NCBI GenBank assembly: GCA_034359265.1
Contig: CP136898.1
Coordinates: 54,301,501 to 54,365,500, forward strand
Source: Canna indica
Lineage: Eukaryota; Streptophyta; Magnoliopsida; Zingiberales; Cannaceae
Length of the DNA: 64,000 nucleotides
Direction of reading: 5' to 3'
The notes beneath the pieces were generated by a model that was not told where the DNA came from, searched no databases, and was given only the letters and a program-made list of their open reading frames with translations. The position numbers were made by a program, and so were the translations under genes. Of this stretch, positions 35,849 through 47,177 are shown one piece after another. The first letter of the stretch is position 1; the number at the start of each line of letters is the position of its first letter.

Positions 35849-37794
35849 GTGAATGTTCTGGAGTCGCTCGAGACTCAGATTGTTGGGCGTTTCGAGTCGA
35901 TACCCCGCTGTTCAATCAGTCGGCTTCGTTCAAGATTCTATTTGAAAAATCTTGCAACTCTTTGCATTAGTCTGTCAAAAATAACTCGATTAACAACTTC
36001 TCCCATCACAGTGAATGTTCTGGAGTCGCTTGAGACACAGATTTCTGGTCGTTTCGAGCCGATACCCCGTAGTTCAATCTGTAGGCTTCGTTCAAGATTC
36101 TATTCGAAAAATCTTGCAATTCTTTGCAATATATTCTGTAAAAAATAACTCGATTAACAACTTCTCCCATCACAGTGAATGTTCTGGAGTCGCTCGGGAC
36201 TCAGATTGCTGGGCGTTTGGAGTCGATACCCCGCTGTTCAATCAGTCGGCTTCGTTCAAGATTCTATTCGAAAAATCTTGCAATTCTTTGCATTAGTCTG
36301 TCAAAAATAACTCGATTAACAACTTCTCCCATCACAGTGAATGTTCTGGAGTCGCTCGGGACTCAGATTGCTGGGCGTTTCGAGTCGATACCCCGAAGTT
36401 CAATCAGTCGGCTTCGTTCAAGATTCTATTAAAAAAATCTTGCAATTTTTTGCATTAGTCTGTCAAAAACAATTCGATTAACAACTTATCCCATCACAGT
36501 GAATGTTCTGGAGTCGGACGGGACTCAGATTGCTGGGCTTTTCGAGCCGATACCCTGAGGTTCAATCAGTCGGCTTCGTTCAAGATTCTATTTGAAAAAT
36601 CTTGCAATTCGTTGCATTAGTCTATCAAAAATAACTCGATTAACAACTTCTCCCATCACAGTGAATGTTCTGGAGTCGCCCTGGACTCAAATTTCTGGTC
36701 ATTTCGAGTCGATACCCGAAAGTTCAATCCGTAGGATTCGTTCAGCATTCTGTTCGAAAAACCGTGTAATTCTTTGCATTAGTATGTCAAAAATAACTCG
36801 ATTAACAACTTCTCCCATCACAGTGAATGTTCTGGAGTCGCTCGGGACTCAGATTGCTGAGCGTTTCGAGCCGATACCCCGAGGTTCAATCAGTCGGCTT
36901 CGTTCAAGATTCTATTCGAAAAATCTTGCAATTCGTTGCATTAGTCTATCAAAAATAACTCGATTAACAACTTCTCCCATCACAGTGAATGTTCTGGAGT
37001 CGCTCGGGACTCAGATTGCTCGGCGTTTCGAGCCGATACCCCGAGGTTCAATCAGTCGGCTTCGTTCAAGATTCTATTCAAAAAATCTTGCAATTCGTTG
37101 CATTAGTCTATCAAAAATAACTCGATTAACAACTTCTCCCATCACAGTGAATGTTCTGGAGTCGGTCGGGACTCAGATTGTTGGGCGTTTCGAGTCAATA
37201 CCCCGCTGTTCAATCAGTCAGCTTCGTTCAAGATTCTATTCAAAAATTCTTGCAATTCTTTGCATTAGTCTGTCAAAAATAACTCGATTAACAACTTCTC
37301 CCATCACAGTGAATGTTCTGGAGTCGCTCAAGACTCAAATTTCTGGTCGTTTCGAGCCGATACCCCGAAGTTCAATCCGTAGGCTTCGTTCAAGATTCTA
37401 TTCGAAAAATCTTGCAATTCTTTGCAATAGTCTATAAAAAAGAACTCGATTAACAACTTCTCCCATCACAGTGAATGTTCTGGAGTCGCCCTGGACTCAA
37501 ATTTCTGGTCATTTCGAGTCGATACCCCGCTGTTCAATCAGTCAGCTTCGTTCTAGATTCTATTCGAAAATTCTTGCAATTCTTTGCATTAGTCTATCAA
37601 AAATAACTCGATTAACAACTTCTCCCATCACAGTGAATGTTCTGGAGTCGCTCAAGACTCAAATTTCTGGTCGTTTCGAGCCGATACCCCGAAGTTCAAT
37701 CCGTAGGCTTCGTTCAAGATTCTATTCGAAAAATCTTGCAATTCTTTGCAATAGTCTATAAAAAATAACTCGATTAACAACTTCTCCCATCACA
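35849..37794 (+). repeat. 12-monomer HOR unit U2 (1946 bp)
   Basis: Same order as U1. The W position reads GTTCTGGAG instead of GTTGTGGAG, V has GAGTCAATACC, and the second C has GCGTTTGGAG; the first two are shared with U5. It also has GGGCTTTTCG in D (near 36536) and GTTCTAGATTC near 37551, which I did not see in other U units. AACTCTTTGC in the first C is common to U2-U6. Confidence 0.9.
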
Positions 37795-38930
37795 GTGAAT
37801 GTTCTGGAGTCGCTCGAGACTCAGATTGTTGGGCGTTTCGAGTCGATACCCCGCTGTTCAATCAGTCGGCTTCGTTCAAGATTCTATTTGAAAAATCTTG
37901 CAACTCTTTGCATTAGTCTGTCAAAAATAACTCGATTAACAACTTCTCCCATCACAGTGAATGTTCTGGAGTCGCTTGAGACACAGATTTCTGGTCGTTT
38001 CGAGCCGATACCCCGTAGTTCAATCTGTAGGCTTCGTTCAAGATTCTATTCGAAAAATCTTGCAATTCTTTGCAATATATTCTGTAAAAAATAACTCGAT
38101 TAACAACTTCTCCCATCACAGTGAATGTTCTGGAGTCGCTCGGGACTCAGATTGCTGGGCGTTTCGAGTCGATACCCCGAAGTTCAATCAGTCGGCTTCG
38201 TTCAAGATTCTATTAAAAAAATCTTGCAATTTTTTGCATTAGTCTGTCAAAAACAATTCGATTAACAACTTATCCCATCACAGTGAATGTTCTGGAGTCG
38301 GACGGGACTCAGATTGCTGGGCGTTTCGAGCCGATACCCTGAGGTTCAATCAGTCGGCTTCGTTCAAGATTCTATTTGAAAAATCTTGCAATTCGTTGCA
38401 TTAGTCTATCAAAAATAACTCGATTAACAACTTCTCCCATCACAGTGAATGTTCTGGAGTCGCCCTGGACTCAAATTTCTGGTCATTTCGAGTCGATACC
38501 CGAAAGTTCAATCCGTAGGATTCGTTCAGCATTCTGTTCGAAAAACCGTGTAATTCTTTGCATTAGTATGTCAAAAATAACTCGATTAACAACTTCTCCC
38601 ATCACAGTGAATGTTGTGGAGTCGCTCGGGACTCAGATTGCTGAGCGTTTCGAGCCGATACCCCGAGGTTCAATCAGTCGGCTTCGTTCAAGATTCTATT
38701 CGAAAAATCTTGCAATTCGTTGCATTAGTCTATCAAAAATAACTCGATTAACAACTTCTCCCATCACAGTGAATGTTCTGGAGTCGCTCGGGACTCAGAT
38801 TGCTCGGCGTTTCGAGCCGATACCCCGAGGTTCAATCAGTCGGCTTCGTTCAAGATTCTATTCAAAAAATCTTGCAATTCGTTGCATTAGTCTATCAAAA
38901 ATAACTCGATTAACAACTTCTCCCATCACA
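37795..38930 (+). repeat. Deletion derivative U3 (7 monomers, 1136 bp)
   Basis: Types C F S D E W G. Compared with the 12-mer it lacks one of the C-S pair, fused at 38121 so that a C position now has the S pattern, and lacks the final V K E/C K. Both losses are whole multiples of 162, as expected from exchange between monomers in register. Confidence 0.88.
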
Positions 38931-40228
38931 GTGAATGTTCTGGAGTCGCTCGAGACTCAGATTGTTGGGCGTTTCGAGTCGATACCCCGCTGTTCAATCA
39001 GTCGGCTTCGTTCAAGATTCTATTTGAAAAATCTTGCAACTCTTTGCATTAGTCTGTCAAAAATAACTCGATTAACAACTTCTCCCATCACAGTGAATGT
39101 TCTGGAGTCGCTTGAGACACAGATTTCTGGTCGTTTCGAGCCGATACCCCGTAGTTCAATCTGTAGGCTTCGTTCAAGATTCTATTCGAAAAATCTTGCA
39201 ATTCTTTGCAATATATTCTGTAAAAAATAACTCGATTAACAACTTCTCCCATCACAGTGAATGTTCTGGAGTCGCTCGGGACTCAGATTGCTGGGCGTTT
39301 GGAGTCGATACCCCGCTGTTCAATCAGTCGGCTTCGTTCAAGATTCTATTCGAAAAATCTTGCAATTCTTTGCATTAGTCTGTCAAAAATAACTCGATTA
39401 ACAACTTCTCCCATCACAGTGAATGTTCTGGAGTCGCTCGGGACTCAGATTGCTGGGCGTTTCGAGTCGATACCCCGAAGTTCAATCAGTCGGCTTCGTT
39501 CAAGATTCTATTAAAAAAATCTTGCAATTTTTTGCATTAGTCTGTCAAAAACAATTCGATTAACAACTTATCCCATCACAGTGAATGTTCTGGAGTCGGA
39601 CGGGACTCAGATTGCTGGGCGTTTCGAGCCGATACCCTGAGGTTCAATCAGTCGGCTTCGTTCAAGATTCTATTTGAAAAATCTTGCAATTCGTTGCATT
39701 AGTCTATCAAAAATAACTCGATTAACAACTTCTCCCATCACAGTGAATGTTCTGGAGTCGCCCTGGACTCAAATTTCTGGTCATTTCGAGTCGATACCCG
39801 AAAGTTCAATCCGTAGGATTCGTTCAGCATTCTGTTCGAAAAATCGTGTAATTCTTTGCATTAGTATGTCAAAAATAACTCGATTAACAACTTCTCCCAT
39901 CACAGTGAATGTTCTGGAGTCGCCCTGGACTCAAATTTCTGGTCATTTCGAGTCGATACCCCGCTGTTCAATCAGTCAGCTTCGTTCAAGATTCTATTCG
40001 AAAATTCTTGCAATTCTTTGCATTAGTCTATCAAAAATAACTCGATTAACAACTTCTCCCATCACAGTGAATGTTCTGGAGTCGCTCAAGACTCAAATTT
40101 CTGGTCGTTTCGAGCCGATACCCCGAAGTTCAATCCGTAGGCTTCGTTCAAGATTCTATTCGAAAAATCTTGCAATTCTTTGCAATAGTCTATAAAAAAT
40201 AACTCGATTAACAACTTCTCCCATCACA
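38931..40228 (+). repeat. Deletion derivative U4 (8 monomers, 1298 bp)
   Basis: Types C F C S D E E/C K. The W G V K run is missing: the E monomer at 39743 is followed directly by the E/C hybrid at 39905. Exchange between E and E/C, which share their first half, would remove exactly four monomers. Confidence 0.88.
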
Positions 40229-42174
40229 GTGAATGTTCTGGAGTCGCTCGAGACTCAGATTGTTGGGCGTTTCGAGTCGATACCCCGCTGTTCAATCAGT
40301 CGGCTTCGTTCAAGATTCTATTTGAAAAATCTTGCAACTCTTTGCATTAGTCTGTCAAAAATAACTCGATTAACAACTTCTCCCATCACAGTGAATGTTC
40401 TGGAGTCGCTTGAGACACAGATTTCTGGTCGTTTCGAGCCGATACCCCGTAGTTCAATCTGTAGGCTTCGTTCAAGATTCTATTCGAAAAATCTTGCAAT
40501 TCTTTGCAATATATTCTGTAAAAAATAACTCGATTAACAACTTCTCCCATCACAGTGAATGTTCTGGAGTCGCTCGGGACTCAGATTGCTGGGCGTTTGG
40601 AGTCGATACCCCGCTGTTCAATCAGTCGGCTTCGTTCAAGATTCTATTCGAAAAATCTTGCAATTCTTTGCATTAGTCTGTCAAAAATAACTCGATTAAC
40701 AACTTCTCCCATCACAGTGAATGTTCTGGAGTCGCTCGGGACTCAGATTGCTGGGCGTTTCGAGTCGATACCCCGAAGTTCAATCAGTCGGCTTCGTTCA
40801 AGATTCTATTAAAAAAATCTTGCAATTTTTTGCATTAGTCTGTCAAAAACAATTCGATTAACAACTTATCCCATCACAGTGAATGTTCTGGAGTCGGACG
40901 GGACTCAGATTGCTGGGCGTTTCGAGCCGATACCCTGAGGTTCAATCAGTCGGCTTCGTTCAAGATTCTATTTGAAAAATCTTGCAATTCGTTGCATTAG
41001 TCTATCAAAAATAACTCGATTAACAACTTCTCCCATCACAGTGAATGTTCTGGAGTCGCCCTGGACTCAAATTTCTGGTCATTTCGAGTCGATACCCGAA
41101 AGTTCAATCCGTAGGATTCGTTCAGCATTCTGTTCGAAAAATCGTGTAATTCTTTGCATTAGTATGTCAAAAATAACTCGATTAACAACTTCTCCCATCA
41201 CAGTGAATGTTCTGGAGTCGCTCGGGACTCAGATTGCTGAGCGTTTCGAGCCGATACCCCGAGGTTCAATCAGTCGGCTTCGTTCAAGATTCTATTCGAA
41301 AAATCTTGCAATTCGTTGCCTTAGTCTATCAAAAATAACACGATTAACAACTTCTCCCATCACAGTGAATGTTCTGGAGTCGCTCGGGACTCAGATTGCT
41401 CGGCGTTTCGAGCCGATACCCCGAGGTTCAATCAGTCGGCTTCGTTCAAGATTCTATTCAAAAAATCTTGCAATTCGTTGCATTAGTCTATCAAAAATAA
41501 CTCGATTAACAACTTCTCCCATCACAGTGAATGTTCTGGAGTCGGTCGGGACTCAGATTGTTGGGCGTTTCGAGTCAATACCCCGCTGTTCAATCAGTCA
41601 GCTTCGTTCAAGATTCTATTCAAAAATTCTTGCAATTCTTTGCATTAGTCTGTCAAAAATAACTCGATTAACAACTTCTCCCATCACAGTGAATGTTCTG
41701 GAGTCGCTCAAGAGTCAAATTTCTGGTCGTTTCGAGCCGATACCCCGAAGTTCAATCCGTAGGCTTCGTTCAAGATTCTATTCGAAAAATCTTGCAATTC
41801 TTTGCAATAGTCTATAAAAAAGAACTCGATTAACAACTTCTCCCATCACAGTGAATGTTCTGGAGTCGCCCTGGACTCAAATTTCTGGTCATTTCGAGTC
41901 GATACCCCGCTGTTCAATCAGTCAGCTTCGTTCAAGATTCTATTCGAAAATTCTTGCAATTCTTTGCATTAGTCTATCAAAAATAACTCGATTAACAACT
42001 TCTCCCATCACAGTGAATGTTCTGGAGTCGCTCAAGACTCAAATTTCTGGTCGTTTCGAGCCGATACCCCGAAGTTCAATCCGTAGGCTTCGTTCAAGAT
42101 TCTATTCGAAAAATCTTGCAATTCTTTGCAATAGTCTATAAAAAATAACTCGATTAACAACTTCTCCCATCACA
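40229..42174 (+). repeat. 12-monomer HOR unit U5 (1946 bp)
   Basis: Full-length unit that shares with U2 the GTTCTGGAG at the W position and GAGTCAATACC in V; the U2 to U5 offset is 4380 bp. Specific: GTTGCCTTAG near 41317, AACACGATTAAC near 41336 and CAAGAGTCAAATT near 41708. Confidence 0.9.
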
Positions 42175-44120
42175 GTGAATGTTCTGGAGTCGCTCGAGAC
42201 TCAGATTGTTGGGCGTTTCGAGTCGATACCCCGCTGTTCAATCAGTCGGCTTCGTTCAAGATTCTATTTGAAAAATCTTGCAACTCTTTGCATTAGTCTG
42301 TCAAAAATAACTCGATTAACAACTTCTCCCATCACAGTGAATGTTCTGGAGTCGCTTGAGACACAGATTTCTGGTCGTTTCGAGCCGATACCCCGTAGTT
42401 CAATCTGTAGGCTTCGTTCAAGATTCTATTCGAAAAATCTTGCAATTCTTTGCAATATATTCTGTAAAAAATAACTCGATTAACAACTTCTCCCATCACA
42501 GTGAATGTTCTGGAGTCGCTCGGGACTCAGATTGCTGGGCGTTTGGAGTCGATACCCCGCTGTTCAATCAGTCGGCTTCGTTCAAGATTCTATTCGAAAA
42601 ATCTTGCAATTCTTTGCATTAGTCTGTCAAAAATAACTCGATTAACAACTTCTCCCATCACAGTGAATGTTCTGGAGTCGCTCGGGACTCAGATTGCTGG
42701 GCGTTTCGAGTCGATACCCCGAAGTTCAATCAGTCGTCTTTGTTCAAGATTCTATTAAAAAAATCTTGCAATTTTTTGCATTAGTCTGTCAAAAACAATT
42801 CGATTAACAACTTATCCCATCACAGTGAATGTTCTGGAGTCGGACGGGACTCAGATTGCTGGGCGTTTCGAGCCGATACCCTGAGGTTCAATCAGTCGGC
42901 TTCGTTCAAGATTCTATTTGAAAAATCTTGCAATTCGTTGCATTAGTCTATCAAAAATAACTCGATTAACAACTTCTCCCATCACGGTGAATGTTCTGGA
43001 GTCGCCCTGGACTCAAATTTCTGGTCATTTCGAGTCGATACCCGAAAGTTCAATCCGTAGGATTCGTTCAGCATTCTGTTCGAAAAACCGTGTAATTCTT
43101 TGCATTAGTATGTCAAAAATAACTCGATTAACAACTTCTCCCATCACAGTGAATGTTGTGGAGTCGCTCGGGACTCAGATTGCTGGGCGTTTCGAGCCGA
43201 TACCCCGAGGTTCAATCAGTCGGCTTCGTTCAAGATTCTATTCGAAAAATCTTGCAATTCGTTGCATTAGTCTATCAAAAATAACTCGATTAACAACTTC
43301 TCCCATCACAGTGAATGTTCTGGAGTCGCTCGGGACTCAGATTGCTCGGCGTTTCGAGCCGATACCCCGAGGTTCAATCAGTCGGCTTCGTTCAAGATTC
43401 TATTCAAAAAATCTTGCAATTCGTTGCATTAGTCTATCAAAAATAACTCGATTAACAACTTCTCCCATCACAGTGAATGTTCTGGAGTCGGTCGGGACTC
43501 AGATTGCTGGGCGTTTCGAGTCGATACCCCGCTGTTCAATCAGTCAGCTTCGTTCAAGATTCTATTCAAAAATTCTTGCAATTCTTTGCATTAGTCTGTC
43601 AAAAATAACTCGATTAACAACTTCTCCCATCACAGTGAATGTTCTGGAGTCGCTCAAGACTCAAATTTCTGGTCGTTTCGAGCCGATACCCCGAAGTTCA
43701 ATCCGTAGGCTTCGTTCAAAATTCTATTCGAAAAATCTTGCAATTCTTTGCAATAGTCTATAAAAAAGAACTCGATTAACTACTTCTCCCATCACAGTGA
43801 ATGTTCTGGAGTCGCCCTGGACTCAAATTTCTGGTCATTTCGAGTCGATACCCCGCTGTTCAATCAGTCAGCTTCGTTCAAGATTCTATTCGAAAATTCT
43901 TGCAATTCTTTGCATTAGTCTATCAAAAATAACTTTATTAACAACTTCTCCCATCACAGTGAATGTTCTGGAGTCGCTCAAGACTCAAATTTCTGGTCGT
44001 TTCGAGCCGATACCCCGAAGTTCAATCCGTAGGCTTCGTTCAAGATTCTATTCAAAAAATCTTGCAATTCTTTGCAATAGTCTATAAAAAATAACTCGAT
44101 TAACAACTTCTCCCATCACA
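42175..44120 (+). repeat. 12-monomer HOR unit U6 (1946 bp)
   Basis: Full-length unit with GTTGTGGAG at the W position as in U1 and U3. Specific changes: GTCGTCTTTGTTC near 42734, CACGGTGAATG near 42984, TTGCTGGGCG restored in W, TTCAAAATTC near 43715, ACTACTTCTCC near 43779 and AACTTTATTAAC near 43931. Confidence 0.9.
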
Positions 44121-47056
44121 GTGAATGCTCTGGAGTCGCTCGAGACTCAGATTGTTGGGCATTTCGAGTCGATACCCCGCTGTTCAATCAGTCGACTTCG
44201 TTCAAGATTCTATTCGAAAAATTTTGCAATTCTTTGCATTAGTCTGTCAAAAATAACTCGATTAACAACTTCTCCCATCACAGTGAATGTTCTGGAATCG
44301 CTTGAGACACAGATTTCTGGTCGTTTCGAGCCGATACCCCGAAGTTCAATCTGTAGGCTTCGTTCAAGATTCTATTCGAAAAATCTTGCAATTCTTTGCA
44401 ATATATTCGGTAAAAAATAACTCGATTAACAACTTCTCCCATCACAGTGAAAGTTCTGGAGTCGCTCGGGACTCAGATTGCTGGGCGTTTCGAGTCGATA
44501 CCCCGCTGTTCAATCAGTCGGCTTCGTTCAAGATTCTATTCGAAAAATCTTGCAATTCTTTGCATTAGTTTGTCAAAAATAACTCGATTAACAACTTCTC
44601 CCATCACAGTGAATGTTCTGGAGTCGCTCGGGACTCAGATTGCTGGGCGTTTCGAGTCGATACCCCGAAGTTCAATCAGTCGGCTTCGTTCAAGATTCTA
44701 TTCAAAAAATCTTGCAATTTTTTGCATTAGTCTGTCAAAAACAACTCGATTAACAACTTATTCCATCACAGTGAATGTTCTGGAGTCGGACGGTACTCAG
44801 ATTGCTGGGCGTTTCGAGCCGATACCCCGAGGTTCAATCAGTCGGCTTCGTTCAAGATTCTATTTGAAAAATCTTGCAATTCTTTGCAATATATTCGGTA
44901 AAAAATAACTCGATTAACAACTTCTCCCATCACAGTGAATGTTCTGGAGTCGCTCGGGACTCAGATTGCTGGGCGTTTCGAGTCGATACCCCGCTGTTCA
45001 ATCAGTCGGCTTCGTTCAAGATTCTATTCGAAAAATCTTGCAATTCTTTGCATTAGTTTGTCAAAAATAACTCGATTAACAACTTCTCCCATCACAGTGA
45101 ATGTTCAGGAGTCGCTCGGGACTCAGATTGCTGGGCGTTTCGAGTCGATACCCCGAAGTTCAATCAGTCGGCTTCGTTCAAGATTCTATTCAAAAAATCT
45201 TGCAATTCGTTGCATTAGTCTATCAAAAATAACTCGATTAACAACTTCTCCCATCACAGTAAATGTTCTGGAGTCGCCCTGGACTCAAATTTCTGGTCAT
45301 TTCGAGTCGATACCCGAAAGTTCAATCTGTAGGATTCGTTCAGCATGCTGTTCGAAAAACCGTCTAATTCTTTGCATTAGTATGTCAAAAATAACTCGAT
45401 TAACAACTTCTCCCATCACAGTGAATGTTGTGGAGTCGCTCGGGACTCAGATTGCTGGGCGTTTCGAGCCGATACCCCGAGGTTCAATCAGTCGGCTTCG
45501 TTGAAGATTCTATTCGAAAAATCTTGCAATTCGTTGCATTAGTCTATCAAAAATAACTCGATTAACAACTTCTTCCATCACAGTGAATGTTGTGGAGTCG
45601 GTCGGGACTCAGATTGCTGGGCGTTTCGAGTCGATACCCCGCTGTTCAATCAGTCAGCTTCGTCCAAGATTCTATTCGTAAATTCTTGCAATTCTTTGCA
45701 TTAGTCTGTCATAAATAACTCGATTAACAACTTCTCCCATCACAGTGAATGTTCTGGAGTCGCTCAAGACTCAAATTTCTGGTCGTTTCGAGCCGATACC
45801 CCGAAGTTCAATCCGTAGGCTTCGTTCAAGATTCTATTCGAAAAATCTTGCAATTCTTTGCAATAGTCTATAAAAAATAACTCGATTAACAACTTCTCCC
45901 ATCACAGTGAATGTTCTGGAGTCGCTCGAGACTCAGATTGTTGGGCGTTTCGAGTTGATACCCCGCTGTTCAATCAGTCGGCTTCGTTCAAGATTCTATT
46001 CGAAAAATCTTGCAATTCTTTGCATTAGTCTGTCAAAAATAACTCGATTAACAACTTCTCCCATCACAGTGAATGTTCTGGAGTCGCTTGAGACACAAAT
46101 TTCTGGTCGTTTCGAGCCGATACCCCGAAGTTCAATCTGTAGGCTTCGTTCAAGATTCTATTCGAAAAATCTTGCAATTCTTTGCAATATATTCTGTAAA
46201 AAATAACTCGATTAACAACTTCTCCCATCACAGTGAATGTTCTGAAGTCGCTCGGGACTCAGATTGCTGGGCGTTTCGAGTCGATACCCCGCTGTTCAAT
46301 CAGTCGGCTTCGTTCAAGATTCTATTCGAAAAATCTTGCAATTCTTTGCATTAGTCTGTAAAAAATAACTCGATTAACAACTTCTCCCATCACAGTGAAT
46401 GTTCTGGAGTCGCTCGGGACTCAGATTGCTGGGCGTTTCGAGCCGATACCCCGCTGTTCAATTTGTAGGCTTCGTTCAAGATTCTATTCGAAAATTCTTG
46501 CAATTCTTTGCATTAGTCTGTCAAAAATAACTCGATTAACAACTTCTCCCATCACAGTGAATGTTCTGGAGTCGCTCAAGACTCAAATTTCTGTTCGTTT
46601 CGAGCCGATACCCCGAAGTTCAATCCGTAGGCTTCGTTCAAGATTCTATTCGAAAAATCTTGCAATTCTTTGCAATAGTCTATAAAAAATAACTCGATTA
46701 ACAACTTCTCCCATCACAGTGAATGTTCTGGAGTCGCTCGAGACTCAGATTGTTGGGCGTTTCGAGTCGATACCCCGCTGTTCAATCAGTCGGCTTCGTT
46801 CAAGATTCTATTCGAAAAATCTTGCAATTCTTTGCATTAGTCTGTCAAAAATAACTCGATTAACAACTTCTCCCATCACAATGAATGTTCTGGAGTCGCT
46901 TGAGACACAGATTTCTGGTCGTTTCGAGCCGATACCCCGAAGTTCAATCTGTAGGCTTCGTTCAAGATTCTATTCGAAAAATCTTGCAATTCTTTGCAAT
47001 ATAGTCCGTAAAAAATAACTTGATTAACAACTTCTCCCATCACAGTGAATGTTCTG

Positions 47057-47072
47057 GAGTCGCTCGGGACTC
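47057..47072. other. Dyad 1: GAGTC-N6-GACTC (monomer positions 13-28)
   Basis: A perfect 5-bp inverted repeat flanks a 6-base loop. The same arms are kept in types G, C with GCTCGG or GCTCGA, V with GGGACTC, D, E and K, while the loop takes at least seven forms (GCTCGG, GCTCGA, GCTCAA, GGTCGG, GGACGG, GCCCTG, GCCCTT). The right arm is broken by one base in monomers with GACACAG or GAAACAG (type F, and some V such as 140). It could form a small hairpin in RNA or single-stranded DNA, or be a protein site; function is unknown. Confidence 0.7.
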
Positions 47073-47090
47073 AGATTGCTGGGCGTTTCG

Positions 47091-47121
47091 AGCCGATACC
47101 CCGAGGTTCAATCAGTCGGCT
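47091..47121. other. Dyad 2: AGCCGA-N19-TCGGCT (monomer positions 47-77)
   Basis: A 6-bp inverted repeat separated by 19 bases is present in G-type monomers. It weakens in types with GAGTCG (one wobble-type pair) and in those with CCGTAGGC or GTCAGC (one mismatch), so it is less well conserved than dyads 1 and 3. It may be a by-product of base composition. Confidence 0.45.
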
Positions 47122-47140
47122 TCGTTCAAGATTCTATTCG

Positions 47141-47177
47141 AAAAATCTTGCAATTCGTTGCATTAGTCTATCAAAAA
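47141..47177. other. Two A-tracts spaced about three helical turns
   Basis: A5 runs at 47141-47145 and 47173-47177 (monomer positions 97-101 and 129-133) are 32 bp apart, close to three helical turns. Phased A-tracts are known to bend DNA, and curvature is common in satellites. The first tract becomes A6 in monomers with TTCAAAAAATC; the second becomes A6 in K, F and R types. Confidence 0.5.
47149..47162. other. Dyad 3: TGCAA-N4-TTGCA (monomer positions 105-118)
   Basis: The 5-bp arms flank a 4-base loop that varies between TTCG, TTCT, TTTG and TTTT in most monomer types while the arms stay fixed. In stop-bearing K and F types the dyad extends to 6 bp (TTGCAA-TTCT-TTGCAA). In E-type monomers the left arm is TGTAA, leaving one wobble-type pair. 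Arms conserved and loop variable is the same pattern as dyad 1. Confidence 0.7.

Noticed and set aside
47121..47137. CENP-B box in CTTCGTTCAAGATTCTA
   Set aside because: The first seven bases fit YTTCGTT, but the essential CGGG part is TTCT. Only five of the nine core bases match, so a functional CENP-B box is not supported; the monomer may still bind some other protein.
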